NCBI RefSeq assembly: GCF_029407905.1 | Contig: NC_073627.1 | Span: forward strand, 155,687,697 to 155,751,696 | Direction: 5' to 3' | From: Bubalus kerabau | Taxonomy: Eukaryota; Chordata; Mammalia; Artiodactyla; Bovidae | DNA length: 64,000 bases | Part shown: positions 1 through 10,310 of the stretch, in pieces | Layout of the letters: each line of letters opens with the position of its first letter | Position numbering within the stretch: position 1 is the stretch's first letter | Translations under genes and position numbers: made by a program | Notes under the pieces: generated by a model | What the model was told of the DNA's origin: nothing | The model's database searches: none | What the model saw: only the letters and a program-made list of their open reading frames with translations

Positions 1-30
1 TATTTAAAAAAAAAAAAAAAAAAAAAAAAA
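1..30 (+). repeat. Poly(A) tract at window edge
   Basis: A run of about 24 A residues follows a short T-rich start. It probably is the 3' tail of a plus-strand retroposon whose body lies outside the window. No body is visible, so the source element cannot be named. Confidence 0.5.
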
Positions 31-164
31 GTTAGTTATCCCAAAGGAGATGCTTCAGGTTGAAGATCTGACTTAGTTGGATAAAAGCTCTTAAGAGAAA
101 GACAAGCTAGGACCCCCTTGCTAAAATAAGAGCCCTCTCCCCCTGCTGACTTTATAGACAGGAG

Positions 165-503
165 CTGCCCTGCTATGCCGGGGGTATGAAGGCACCACAG
201 GGAAAAGGCCTGGGGACACCTTTGGGAGCTGAGAGTAGCCCATGCCAGGTACCAGCAGGAACATGGGAACCTCCATTTTACAGCGACAAGGAATGAGCTC
301 TGCTACCAACATGGATGAGTCAGGAGTGGACTTCTCTCCAGTCAACAACCAGACGAGACCTCAGCCCAGCTGGCACCTTGAGACCCTGAGCAGAAGAACT
401 AGATAAGTCCTTCCCAGACCCCTGAACCTCAGAGACTGTGAAGTAACACATGGGTGCTGGTTTCTGCTCTCATTTGCTATGTGGGAATAGAGAACTAATG
501 CAG
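165..503 (+). mobile_element. MLT1-family LTR (ERVL-MaLR), 3' part
   Basis: The stretch reads like the distal half of an MLT1 LTR. It has the 'gagaccctgagcagaag' block, a degraded 'agagactgtgaagtaa' polyadenylation region and a terminal 'agaactaatgcag' end near 503. The 5' boundary is blurred. It is a solo, ancient LTR with no coding capacity. Confidence 0.6.
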
Positions 504-589
504 GAAGGCCCAGTACGCTGTGCAGTTCCAGCCTGGCTAGGTTGGCACAGCTCTGGCATCAGACCTGGGCCCTCCTGTCCTTGAAACTC

Positions 590-1291
590 TGTTACAGGGT
601 TCAAGCTCACTCTGCTCACTAAACAATAAGCCAATTAATCCAAGAGATGAGGTGCTGAGGAAAGGAATATGACTTTATTTGAAAAGCCAGCTGACCAAGA
701 AGATGGCACACTAATGTCTCAAAATAACCATCTTGTCCAGGTCTGGATGCCAGATCAGAGATGGGAGTGGGGAGGTGAGGTGAGGAAACCAAGTAAAAAG
801 GCCGTTAACCTTGCAAAAATGTCTTAGAATGGCAAGCCTCAGACAGGGGGATATGTTAATTTCTTTCTTCCTGCAATCTACAGGTGGACAGGGTTTTGAA
901 CAAAGGCATTTAAGCTTAACAGTCAAGCAGAGGGACAGGATTCTCTGAGGCAGGCCATTATGTACGATTATAATTGTAATAACAAAAGCAACAGACAACA
1001 ATTCAAATAAACAGTTTCAACAGTCAGAATTGACTTCTCCCTGCAACAACTCCAGAAAATCTTGGGTCCCAGCAGAGACCAGCAGACCAGCACTCTCCTG
1101 AAGGTGCAGGGACTCCAGGGATGCCCTGGACACAGCCTGCCCAGCTCCCCCAACCCCCGACTTGTCCAGCCCTGCCATTTTACTGTTTCACAGTCACCTG
1201 GGTAGTCCCCAGCCTCATCTTGCCTTAGGAAGTGGAGAAGCATCACTGATACTCCTGCATCCCCTAGACCTATCAGCATGTTACCACAACA
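590..1291 (-). mobile_element. Solo ERV LTR, ruminant BTLTR-like, antisense
   Basis: Read on the minus strand this about 700-bp segment begins TGTTGTGGTAACA and ends CCCTGTAACA, the TG...CA ends of a retroviral LTR. A polyadenylation signal AATAAAG lies about 80 bp before the 3' end, as expected for an R/U5 junction. Both ends are intact but I see no clear target-site duplication. No internal gag, pol or env sequence adjoins it, so it looks like a solo LTR. It is younger-looking than the MLT1 LTRs. The family name is from memory. Confidence 0.55.
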
Positions 1292-1415
1292 CCTGAGAGG
1301 GTGGCCAGGGTCTTAGGGGAAGCCCTACGCCCTGCTTTGGGTGAGTAAGGAATTACCTGGTCCCATGGGTCTTCATGTCCCCCTCATAATAGCCATAAAA
1401 ATCTCACTAACACAA

Positions 1416-1610
1416 AGACCCTGAGTCTGGGAAAGATTGAAGGCAGGAGGAGAAGGGGACAACAGTGGATGATGATTGGATGGCATCACCAACTTGATGG
1501 ACATGAGTTTGAGCAAGTTCCAGGAGTTGGTGACGGACAAGGAAGCCAGGCATGCTGCAGTCCATGGGTCACAAAGAGTCAGACACGACTGAGCGACTGA
1601 ACTGACTGAA
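1416..1610 (+). mobile_element. BovB (RTE) LINE 3' end, 5'-truncated
   Basis: About 195 bp match the terminal BovB region: the codons around 'gatggcatcacc', the 'gcaggcatgctgcagtccatgg' type motif and the end 'gagcgactgaactgactga'. Only the last part of the reverse-transcriptase frame and the 3' UTR remain. Short direct repeats (cacaaag / tacaaag) flank it. Confidence 0.75.
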
Positions 1611-2184
1611 TACAAAGTAAGGTAGACTATCCACCAAACTACTTAAGAGTTGGTGTCTTTTTTCTGAGCTCAAGCAAATTAAGGTGTTGGCACTGCCAAT
1701 TTCTCACCTCAGAAGAACTGACCACCTGTGAATGCTGAGCTCACACATGGAATCTTGGCCAGGGAATATGGGCTTGATTTTTGTCCTGGGTTGTCTGAGA
1801 AGATCACCAATGACAGGACCATCTCCAGCAGCAAAAGAAAGACAGATGACTCTGAGCCTGCGTGCACATCTCCCCAGGCCAGATGGAGCAGCTGACACAC
1901 AGCAGTTCCCACGCTTGCTGGTGGTGAGACTGCCTATCAGACACACATAATGTATGGAATCCTTACCTGTGTGATATGCCTTCCTAAGAAACTGTCTGGC
2001 TTAGAAAATCACACAAAAGAATTAAAGAGAAAATAGGAAACTAACAAGAAATGAAATTGTTGTTAATTTTTTTTTAATGACTTTGCTTCAGCCAGTGAAG
2101 CAGATACAACTGCTTCTACTCTTGCCGATTGTGTAAAAGTTTCTGGTGTTGTGGTACTTTGGATTCTGATTATGGAAGTTAAGT
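1611..2184. other. Single-copy DNA, no gene seen
   Basis: No recognisable repeat, splice-flanked frame or RNA gene. The overlapping open frames of 60-80 residues on both strands look like chance. Confidence 0.4.
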
Positions 2185-2450
2185 AATCTATTTCTTTTTT
2201 TTTCCCTTTGTACAGGAATTTAGTTTTTCAACTGGAGTATAATTGCTTTACAATGTTGTGTTATTTTCTTCTGTACAACAATGTGAATCAATTATATGTA
2301 TACATATATCCCCTCCTTCTTGAACCTCCCTGCCACACACCCCCATCCCATCTATCTAGGTCATCACAGAGCAGCCAACTGAGCTCCCTGTGCTATGCAG
2401 CAACTTCCCACTACCTATCTGTTTTATACATGGTAGTGAATTCTACTGTG
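2185..2450 (-). mobile_element. Artiodactyl L1 3' end, antisense
   Basis: Reverse-complement reading gives the L1 3' UTR signature: constitutive text around 'ggagctcagttggctgctctg', then 'aacacaacattgtaaagcaatta' and 'actccagttgaaaaac'. The antisense tail is the T-rich stretch just upstream (2192-2204). Confidence 0.75.
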
Positions 2451-3074
2451 ATTCAAATGCCTCATATATCTGCACTTGGGCATGTGAAATGAATTATTCA
2501 TCAAAGTTCAGTTGACCATTGGTGTCAACTACTCCAAAAGGGGTTATATCATGAATTACTACATGCTTCACTACCTCAAAAAACCAGGCCCCAAAAAAAA
2601 GAACTTTTAAGGTATATTGTCTGCTAAACCTTGTCTTTCTATTTACATCAACTTATCCTTGCTGAATGTAAGAAACTCACCTTTGCAGTTTTAAGCGATA
2701 AGAAAATTGCTTCAAAAGGTAATTTCATCTAAGTCAAAATTCCATGTACATTCCACACATGTAATTGTGTCATTATTCTGTACATAAAGGAATAGGCATA
2801 TAATTTGTCCTAATAGCTAATGAGGATCACTCCCCCTCACTGCAAATGCTGGTATGGAGGGCAACAGAAGGCACTTCTCCAGGACCCACACAGCCTCCAC
2901 CCTCCTCCAGCCCAAGGGTGCACCCCTCCCACAGGGTCCCAACACCTTCTGTGCATGGATTCGAAGGACAGTCTGGCAAGGTCTATGGACCCCTTCATGG
3001 CATAATGTTTTTAAATTAATGAAATACATGGAATTATAAAGGAAACCATTCAGAGTGAACTAGAACTCTGAAAA
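2451..3074. other. Single-copy DNA, no gene seen
   Basis: AT-rich to neutral sequence without a repeat I recognise. Short frames near 2820-3040 on both strands overlap each other and have no coding signature. Confidence 0.4.
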
Positions 3075-3276
3075 GAGCTTCCCTGGTAGCTCAGTGGTAA
3101 AGAACCCAATGCAGGTTTGATCCTTGATCTAGGAAGATCCCCTGGAGAAGAAGATGACAACCCACTCTAGTATTCTTGCCTGAGAAATCCCATGGACAGA
3201 GGAGCCTGGTGGAACACAGTCCTTGGGGTCGCAAAAGAGTCAGACACAATTTAGCGACTAAGCAACAAACAACAAC
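3075..3276 (+). mobile_element. Bov-tA SINE
   Basis: It has a tRNA-Glu-derived head ('gcttccctggtagctcagtgg' type with A box, then a B-box-like 'ggtttgatcc'), the BovA body and an 'aacaaacaacaac' tail. It is slightly diverged from the usual form. Confidence 0.85.
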
Positions 3277-4758
3277 CTACACTTTCCCTGTAAATAATCA
3301 CTATTTTCAAAAGAGAAGATGGTTTTCCTGTTGCCAAGATCACATCTCCAACCAACAGGGGAAGCGGCAAGGTTACGGGTTCACAGCAGCTATGCATTAT
3401 TTTCCTTCTATTGGAGCCAGGGTCCTGCTCCTTTAGGACTTGGGAACTGCAGGACGCAGAGCTCCATTCCTTCCACATCTGTCTTCCAATGATTTTCGAG
3501 ATCAGCAGTGATGTGGGTTATAATCTGACATGGAAGGAAAGTCATCCCTCTCCCTCTCCAAAGCCTAAACAAGAATGGAGAATAAAAAATTACAAGCTGC
3601 TTTTGCCATGTTTCCATAAGCAACCCAGGATTTGTCAGCCTGAACAGTTGGAGCCGCTGGCCCAGATCCCCTGAGTCACGCCTGGTGAGGGAGGGAACTA
3701 TTTATGGAGCAGATGCTTTGTTTGTACACTCGCCTGTTTCCTGGGCCACAGCCTTCCTCCACCTGCATGGTAAAAGCTGCTCATCAAACAACAGAAGCAA
3801 TTCTTCCTTTCCAACTTTCCCTGAGAACACAAAAACGAGGAAAGGGTGAACACAAAAGATGTTTTAACTAAAGAATTCTTTCCTCTCCAACTAGAAAGTT
3901 ATCCAAATGTTGTTTCCAGAAGGAACCCTTTTGTATCATTATTAGGGAAAAATTACTCAGACTCCACACCCTGTTGTCTCCAGGGCCCCGGGTTTCCCAA
4001 GCCTGCCTGGGGTGCTGTGTGGGGTGTGAGAACTTAATAGAGCCCACCACCGCAGCTGGGCAGGCTCTGCCCTCCTGTGTCACACACACCACGCACTTAA
4101 AGAGAAGCCCCTGGATACATAGGAGTTGAAAGGCAAAGGATTGCAGGGTCCAGGGGGCCCTTGGAGCTTTCAGACGAATGCACCGTTCCCTTTGCTGTAC
4201 GGTGTCAGTGACAGCAAAGCCCATGGCAGTGAGTAACCTGCAGCCCGACCTGCTCCCAGGCAGCTACCAGCATCTGGGGAGCCCTAGAGGTGGAAGGAGG
4301 CAAGGACAACCTTCTAGTTCCTTCTTTAAAGAATTGTGATCTCATTCTAGAGAGAGGGACAGCCCAGAAAGGAGGTGAGGGGAGGGAGATGGCTGTGAGG
4401 GTGCTGGGCCGCCAGCAAAGTTACCTCATGAAAGTTAACCACAGAGGACGAGGAACAACCTCGCTGAGGGCGGGGACAGGCAGCTGGCCCAGGGCACCCC
4501 TCTCTCGGGTGGGCTGGGAAGTGCACAAGGAACAAGCTGAGTGGGCACCAAAAGGCAAAAGCAATACAGCCAGCCCACCACAGACTGATGAAAAGGAGCC
4601 AGGAGCTGGGAGACTGAATCACTAGGTTGAGGGACATTTGAGAAGCACTTCATGTCTCAAATGATGACAACACAGTCATAGGAAAATGAACTGGGAGAGC
4701 TGGTGCGGAGAGGAGGTAGGTCATTCCATTTGTATCCAGTTAGGCGTACAGTATATAA
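3277..4758. other. Single-copy DNA with possible regulatory motifs
   Basis: No repeat is recognised over about 1.5 kb. Around 3665-3750 there is an AP-1-like ctgagtcacg (3670-3679) and a MEF2-like ctatttatgg (3699-3708), with no other support for regulatory function. A frame of 118 residues on the minus strand (3868-4224) shows no known domain. Confidence 0.3.
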
Positions 4759-4766
4759 AATAGATA

Positions 4767-5002
4767 CATAGATAGAGGCATGCATGCATGCATGTTAAGT
4801 CACTTCAGTCATGTCACACTCTTTGCTGCCCTGTAGACTATAGCCTGCCAGGCTATTCGGTCCAGGGGATTCTCCAAGCAAGAATACTGGAGTGGGTTTC
4901 CACGCCCTTCTTCAGGGGATGTTCCCCACCCAAGGATAGAACCTACGCATAGTAAATCATCTACCTTGGCAGGTGGGTTCTTTACCACCAGCGCCACCTG
5001 GG
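4767..5002 (-). mobile_element. Bov-tA SINE, antisense
   Basis: Body and tRNA-Glu head are in reverse orientation, with a (GCAT)n-type tail at 4777-4794. An 8-bp target-site duplication, aatagata, sits at 4759-4766 and 5003-5010. Confidence 0.85.
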
Positions 5003-5011
5003 AATAGATAT

Positions 5012-5043
5012 AAATATAATCATATATATATATATATATATAT
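5012..5043. repeat. (TA)n microsatellite
   Basis: An uninterrupted TA run of roughly 11 units (about 5021-5042) with diverged edges, next to the head end of an antisense SINE. Confidence 0.85.
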
Positions 5044-5225
5044 TATCAGAAAAGATAATGTCTCATAGGAAAGTCTTAAACTAGGACTCAAACACAACAA
5101 ACTCAAATATTGCACAATAAAGACTAAATAAATGTCCAAAGACCAAAGTATTTAAAAGTGCCAATACTGGAACTTTGTTAGGTGAAAGAATTCAGCTATT
5201 ATTATGCTATTTTATAGACAAATAG

Positions 5226-5435
5226 GGCTTCCCTTGTAGCTCAGTCGGTAAAGAATCTGCATGCAGTACAGGTGACCTGGGTTCGATCCCTGGGTTGGGA
5301 AGATACCCTGGAGAAGGAAATGGCAACCCAGTCCAGTATCCTTGCCTGGAAAATCTCATGGACACAGGAGCCTGGTGGGCTGCAGTCCATGGGGTTGCAA
5401 AGAGTCTGGCACGACTGACCGACTAACACTTACTG
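5226..5435 (+). mobile_element. Bov-tA SINE
   Basis: Full element with an intact B-box 'gggttcgatccc'. The 11-bp target-site duplication is tagacaaatag (5215-5225) / tagacaactag (5436-5446), with one mismatch. Confidence 0.9.
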
Positions 5436-5446
5436 TAGACAACTAG

Positions 5447-6047
5447 AAATAGTCTTTGAACCAAACTCGACTTGGACTCATTGACCAAGCGAGAGACCGG
5501 AACCGCACCGGAGTCCTGCCCAGCAGCTGCCTGAGGCTCATCCTGAGAGTGTTCGCTGCCCTGGGAGCGCCAAAGACTTCCGGTAACAAACTCCCACGGG
5601 GGCGGCGGGAGACAAATGCTGCAGTGTTGACAGAAAGGCAGGTCCTTTCTGTCCAAACAGTGTCCCGCCTGCTGACACTCACCGGTCCCCTGACCACAGA
5701 GGGCTGGCGTGACCACCAACCCCCACTGCTTGACAAACTGCGCCAGCTCCCCACTCCCTGGACAAACAGACTGGAGCTGGAGGCTGCGCCGCCCCAGTCT
5801 TCTCACGAGATGGCAGGAAGCAGAGGCCCCAGTTTACTGAGATCCAGCATCCCACCAAGCCTGGGGTTTATTTCTCTAAAAAGACTGCCCAGGCTCCTTT
5901 TGTTTTCCCACTTTTCAGCAACATTTAGTATATAATCTGTGAATGAAAATTAACTGGCTTAGCCCTGCCAGGGTTTGAGGCAGTACGTTTTCCGGAGCTT
6001 CTGTAGCAGAATCACTGTAACAAGTGAAGATTCCTGCCGCCTTCCAG
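5447..6047. other. CpG-rich pocket, function unknown
   Basis: From about 5460 to 5800 CpG dinucleotides are clearly denser than in the neighbours, with stretches such as 'cacgggggcggcggg'. A 159-residue plus-strand frame (5456-5935) and minus-strand frames of 103-127 residues share it. The translations show no domain I know. It could be a small CpG island, a degraded retroposed sequence or chance. Confidence 0.3.
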
Positions 6048-6880
6048 CACACACACACACACACACACAGACATATGTACAAACACCACACGTCCACACC
6101 ACACACATACACAGAACACACAAACACATATGTACAAATACCATACATCCACATCACACACACATATACACACACCACATACATATCACACATATTGCAC
6201 ACACTGCACATAAATACACCACATACACACACCACACATACATAGAACACACATACACACCACACACTCATCACATACAGACCCCACACCACATCACATG
6301 CCACACACATATAGCATATACGTACACCAAATGCATATACAACACACAAGTACCACACACAAACACCACACACACACCACACATAGATATAACACATGTA
6401 CACCACACACACACACAAACACCACACACACAGCACACATGCATACATACAAACACCACACATCATACCACACATACACATACATACAAACACCACACAT
6501 CCACACCACATGCATACACAGAACACACAGAACACACACACAAACACCACACACTGTACACATAAACACAATACAAATAGACACCACACATGTACCACAT
6601 CACATACCACACACACATACTACATATACATACACCAAATGAATATATACCACACGCATGCAACATACATGCACACCACACACATGCCACACACACCATA
6701 CCACACACATACACATCGCACACATACACACATACATCACACCATATACCTATATATCACACGTACCACACATACACACAACACACACACAAACACATAA
6801 ATAACACACCCATACACACAAAACACACACATACACACAACACACATATACACACACCACACACACCATACACACACACA
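6048..6880. repeat. 833-bp degenerate CA-rich array
   Basis: Almost pure CA/TA dinucleotide sequence broken into recurring blocks such as 'accacacacatacac'. It produces long artefact frames on both strands: His/Thr-rich on plus, Cys/Val-rich on minus, including one of 233 residues. It resembles a microsatellite grown into a minisatellite-like array. Confidence 0.95.
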
Positions 6881-7935
6881 GTCTATTGGAATTGTTAAGA
6901 GATGGGCTCAGGGATGTGCATTTTAACAACCACCCCTGAGGTATAAGAGTGATGAACCTCACTTCAACTTCCAAATAAACCAAACTTCATACCTTTCCAC
7001 TCTCATGACTGGGGAAAAAAAGACTTCAGACCAAAAAGGAAACATGTATATCAGTGGCCCCGCCCACAGTCTGAGCAATCACTAAACGCTAAGCATGGCC
7101 AAGTGAGGCTGATGCTCCAGGAATGCTCACTGTGAGCTCTCAAAGCCCTTTGGTCTGCACGCTTGCAGGATCCTCCCATCTCAGGCAAGACTGTAGTTCC
7201 TAACGAGGGGAAAAGCGTAGCTAATCTTGGCAGCTCAGAAAGCCAGGAAAATACCCTGCAGTCATGAGGTCAAGGACCTTCTGGAGGTGAGCTCACAGGG
7301 CTGAGAGCCAGTGAAGTCTCCACAGGCATTATCAGGGCCTTGGGACCGCCCCCAGGAAGCTCTACCAGTCCCCACAATGCCCCCTTCCCACAGGGCAAAA
7401 ACCCAAGTCAAAGGAGAGGCGGATAGTGCAGGTGATGTAATGAAAACTCCCCAAGACAAGACTCTCCCTCCACCCTGACCTCTCAAAAGGTCTATTCATC
7501 ACAGGAGGAGTGTCTCAGAAGGATGGGCCAGTTCTCTACTCTGGGAAATGAGCTGATTGTTCCCAGCCCTGTGGAAGGCCTTGGTCTCCGCTCTTCCCAA
7601 GGTTTCCTCCCAAGCCAGGTTTCCTTCCAAGGAGGAGGCTTGGTGAGAGTGGAGAGGGGATGAGGGGGACCCAAGGTGATGAGGAGCAGCCAGCTTTGCC
7701 CTGGTCCAGGAGTTGGGGCACAGAATGTGTCGTTTCCCCAGCACATCTGGTGAGGGCACCCTCCTGCTACACTGGAAAGAGACTACTGCCTTCCTCTGAG
7801 AGGGACTCCAGGGTTACAAGCCACCTGGTAGCAACATCTTCCACCCACAAACAGGGTACCTTTCCCACTTTGTTCAAGTCTTCTTCTAGATCTTTCAGAA
7901 AAAAGTCTTAGTATTCTACGTATATAGTATGCTGT
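6881..7935. other. Single-copy DNA, possible MER5A trace at left
   Basis: At 6890-6960 'gatgtgcattttaacaacc' resembles the MER5A hAT transposon, but too little remains to be sure. The remainder is unassigned and has no gene signal. Confidence 0.3.
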
Positions 7936-7936
7936 T

Positions 7937-8158
7937 CTTATTGTTTAGTCACTGAGTCATATCCAGCTCTTCTGCCACCCTATGGACTATATAACCTCAC
8001 CAGGCTCCTCTCTCCATGGGATTTTCTAGGCGAGAATACTGGAGCGAGCTGCCATTTCCTCCTCCAGGGGATCTTTCCGACCAAGATCAAACCTGCCTCT
8101 ATTATGTCTCCTGCACTGGAGGCAGGTTCTTTGCCATTAGTGACACCTGGGAAGCCCC
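7937..8158 (-). mobile_element. Bov-tA SINE, antisense
   Basis: Reverse-oriented body and tRNA-Glu head, ending in 'gggaagcccc'. The tail is 'ttgtttagtcact', typical of an older Bov-tA copy. The B-box region is mutated. Confidence 0.85.
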
Positions 8159-8503
8159 TTTTATGTATATTACATGATATTGTCAGTTTTCAATAATAAT
8201 ATGAATACAATGTTTTTCTGAAAATTTACATTATCCTTATGTTGGCATTTAATTATGTTTTGTAAAGTTATCTTGGGTCCGGCTACTCAAACTATAAGAG
8301 TTTAAGTGAGCATAATTTACTATGTTGGATCTTTTTACATGCAGATAATTAAAATCATGTGTCTCCCTTTTAAATATTTCTCTGTCTTATTTTTCCCTGT
8401 TTTGGTTGAGATCTTATAAAATATGTTGAATACATGTGCTCGTGGTAGCCATACAAGTATTTTTTCTGACGATAATGGATATGCTTCCAAAACATCACCG
8501 TTA
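8159..8503. other. AT-rich DNA, no gene seen
   Basis: Could contain eroded LINE sequence, but I cannot align it to a family by eye. Confidence 0.3.
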
Positions 8504-8516
8504 AATATGATACTTG

Positions 8517-8744
8517 CGTGCATGTGTACTAAGTCACTTCAGTCATGTCCAACTCTTTGCAACCCTATGGACTGTGGTCCTCCAGGCTCCTCTGTCCATG
8601 GAATTCTCCATGCAAGAACACTGGAGTAGGTTGCCATGCCCTCCTCCAGGAAATCTTCCCGATCCAGGGACTGAATCTGCATCTCTTATGTCTCTTGCAT
8701 TGGCAGGTGGGTTCTTTACCACTAGCAACCCCTGGGAAGCTCAA
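8517..8744 (-). mobile_element. Bov-tA SINE, antisense
   Basis: Bounded by a perfect 13-bp target-site duplication, aaatatgatactt, at 8504-8516 and 8745-8757. The tail at left is 'gcgtgcatgtg'. Confidence 0.9.
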
Positions 8745-8757
8745 AAATATGATACTT

Positions 8758-9297
8758 ACTATATGTCTATTTTACATACATTTTTGTTCCATCCATCTTT
8801 ACTCTCAAATGTGTTTCTGTCTTTGTAGAATTGCATACAAATCTTTCTCTCTCTTTTGTAATTCTCTGAAAATATGTGTTATTGTGAGAATGGGCCTTCC
8901 CTTTAAGGTCACATGAGTCTTAAAACCTGTGTGAGGACAGTGCCTTTCATAGAGGTAGAGAACTTTGTATTTTCCATTTATTCTGTAACTTAGGGTGCAT
9001 GCAGAATTCTGATTCAGTTTAATGGACTTGGTTTTCTGAAAAATTCATCAAGTCTAGATTTCCAAATGGATTGATATAAAATTCATATACTGACTTCTCA
9101 TATTTGAGCACTCTCTACCTCTAAACCTGCATGTGCTCTCTTTCTTCCCTGATCAGGTTTGCAAGAAGGTTCTGGGCCTGTAGAAGTGGTAGGGAGAATG
9201 ACCAGTTCTCAGATTTCATGGATAGTAACCACTAGGTTTGTTTCTCACTTATTTCATGTTTCAACATTGACAAAGGGGAAGGATAATTAGGAATTTT
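8758..9297. other. Single-copy AT-rich DNA
   Basis: No repeat or gene recognised. Confidence 0.35.
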
Positions 9298-9329
9298 GGA
9301 TTAACATATATATGCTACTGTATATAAAA

Positions 9330-9838
9330 TGTGTTCCCCAGGTGGCACTCGTGGTAAAGAACCTGCCTGCCAATGCAGGAGACATAAGAGACACGGATTC
9401 AATCCCTGGGTGGGGAAGATCCCCTGGAGAAGGGCATGGTAACCCACTCCAGTATTCTTGCCTAGAGAATCCCATGGACAGAGGAGCCTGGATTGCTGCA
9501 GTCCACAGGGTCACAAAGACTCAGACACAATTGAAGCGACTTAGCATGCATGCACGGAGAAGGCAATGGCACCCCACTCCAGTACTTTTGCCTAGAAAAT
9601 CCCATGGACAGAGGAGCCTGGTAGGCTGCAGTCCATGGGGTCGCTAGAGTCGGACACGACTGAGCAACTTCACTTTCACTTTTCACTTTCATGCATTGGA
9701 GAAGGAAATGGCAACCCACTCCAGTGTTCTTGCCTGGAGAATCCCACGGACAGGGGAGCCTGGTGGGCTTCCGTCTATGGGGTCGCACAGAGTTGGACAT
9801 GACTTAAGCGACTTAGCAGCAGCAGCAGCATGCATGCA
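9330..9838 (+). mobile_element. Bov-tA SINE carrying a BovA2 in its tail
   Basis: The Bov-tA head and body occupy about 9333-9543. It is interrupted in its GCAT-rich tail by the BovA2 described next. Flanked by the L1-derived duplication tatataaaa. Confidence 0.85.
9555..9827 (+). mobile_element. BovA2 dimeric SINE
   Basis: Two BovA units joined by the TTCACTTTCA-type linker, ending in a (CAG)n tail. An 11-bp duplication gcatgcatgca lies at 9544-9554 and 9828-9838, so it inserted into the tail of the older Bov-tA. Confidence 0.9.
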
Positions 9839-10104
9839 TATATAAAACAGGTAAACAACAAGGACTTACTGAATAATACAGGGAACCATATTCAGTATCT
9901 TGTAATAACCTATAATGGAAAAGAATCTGCAAAAGGGTTTATATATAAATATATGTGAATAACTGAATCATTTTGCTATATATCTGAAACATTGTAAAGT
10001 ACCTATACTTCAATAAAAATAAATAATTGATTTTTTAAAGAATGTTTGTTTGTTTTTTAAAAAGGACTACATTTGTTCATTTGTTTTTCTTCCTTCTTTC
10101 CTTT

Positions 10105-10310
10105 TGTTTAGGATTATGTTACTGGCCTTTTTCTAGCTTCTTGAGTTAGTACTTGATTCAAATTCTTTTATTTGTATGCTTATTAATCCATGATTATAGT
10201 TTGTGAATTTCCCTCCAAGTGCCATTCCAGCTCTATATACTCAGCTCTGCTGTATGGCTCTCCCCTTTCTGTTCGCTTCTAAATACACAGAATTTAGTTT
10301 TGATTTCCTC
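10105..10310 (-). mobile_element. Old L1 fragment (L1M-like), antisense
   Basis: Antisense L1 text is recognisable around 'tttctagcttcttgagtt' and 'gtgaatttccctccaagtgc'. It is heavily diverged, without open frame. Confidence 0.45.

Larger units (their letters stand above)
9298..10045 (+). mobile_element. L1 3' end split by nested SINEs
   Basis: L1 3' UTR text runs from 9298 to about 9329 ('ggattaacatatatatgctac') and resumes at 9839. It then continues through 'ggaaaagaatctgcaaaag' and 'acattgtaaagtacctatac' to an A-rich end near 10045. A 9-bp duplication of the L1 sequence, tatataaaa, at 9321-9329 and 9839-9847 marks where the SINE entered. Confidence 0.8.

Noticed and set aside
3665..3750. 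AP-1 and MEF2-like sites as a muscle enhancer
   Set aside because: Two short motifs alone occur by chance at this frequency, with no further support.
5226..5310. tRNA-Glu-like A and B boxes as a tRNA gene
   Set aside because: The same head recurs in many Bov-tA copies with attached BovA body and flanking duplications, and the cloverleaf is not intact.
5915..6616. 233-residue minus-strand frame rich in Cys and Val
   Set aside because: It is translation of the CA-rich array. Matching low-complexity frames occur in other phases and on the plus strand.
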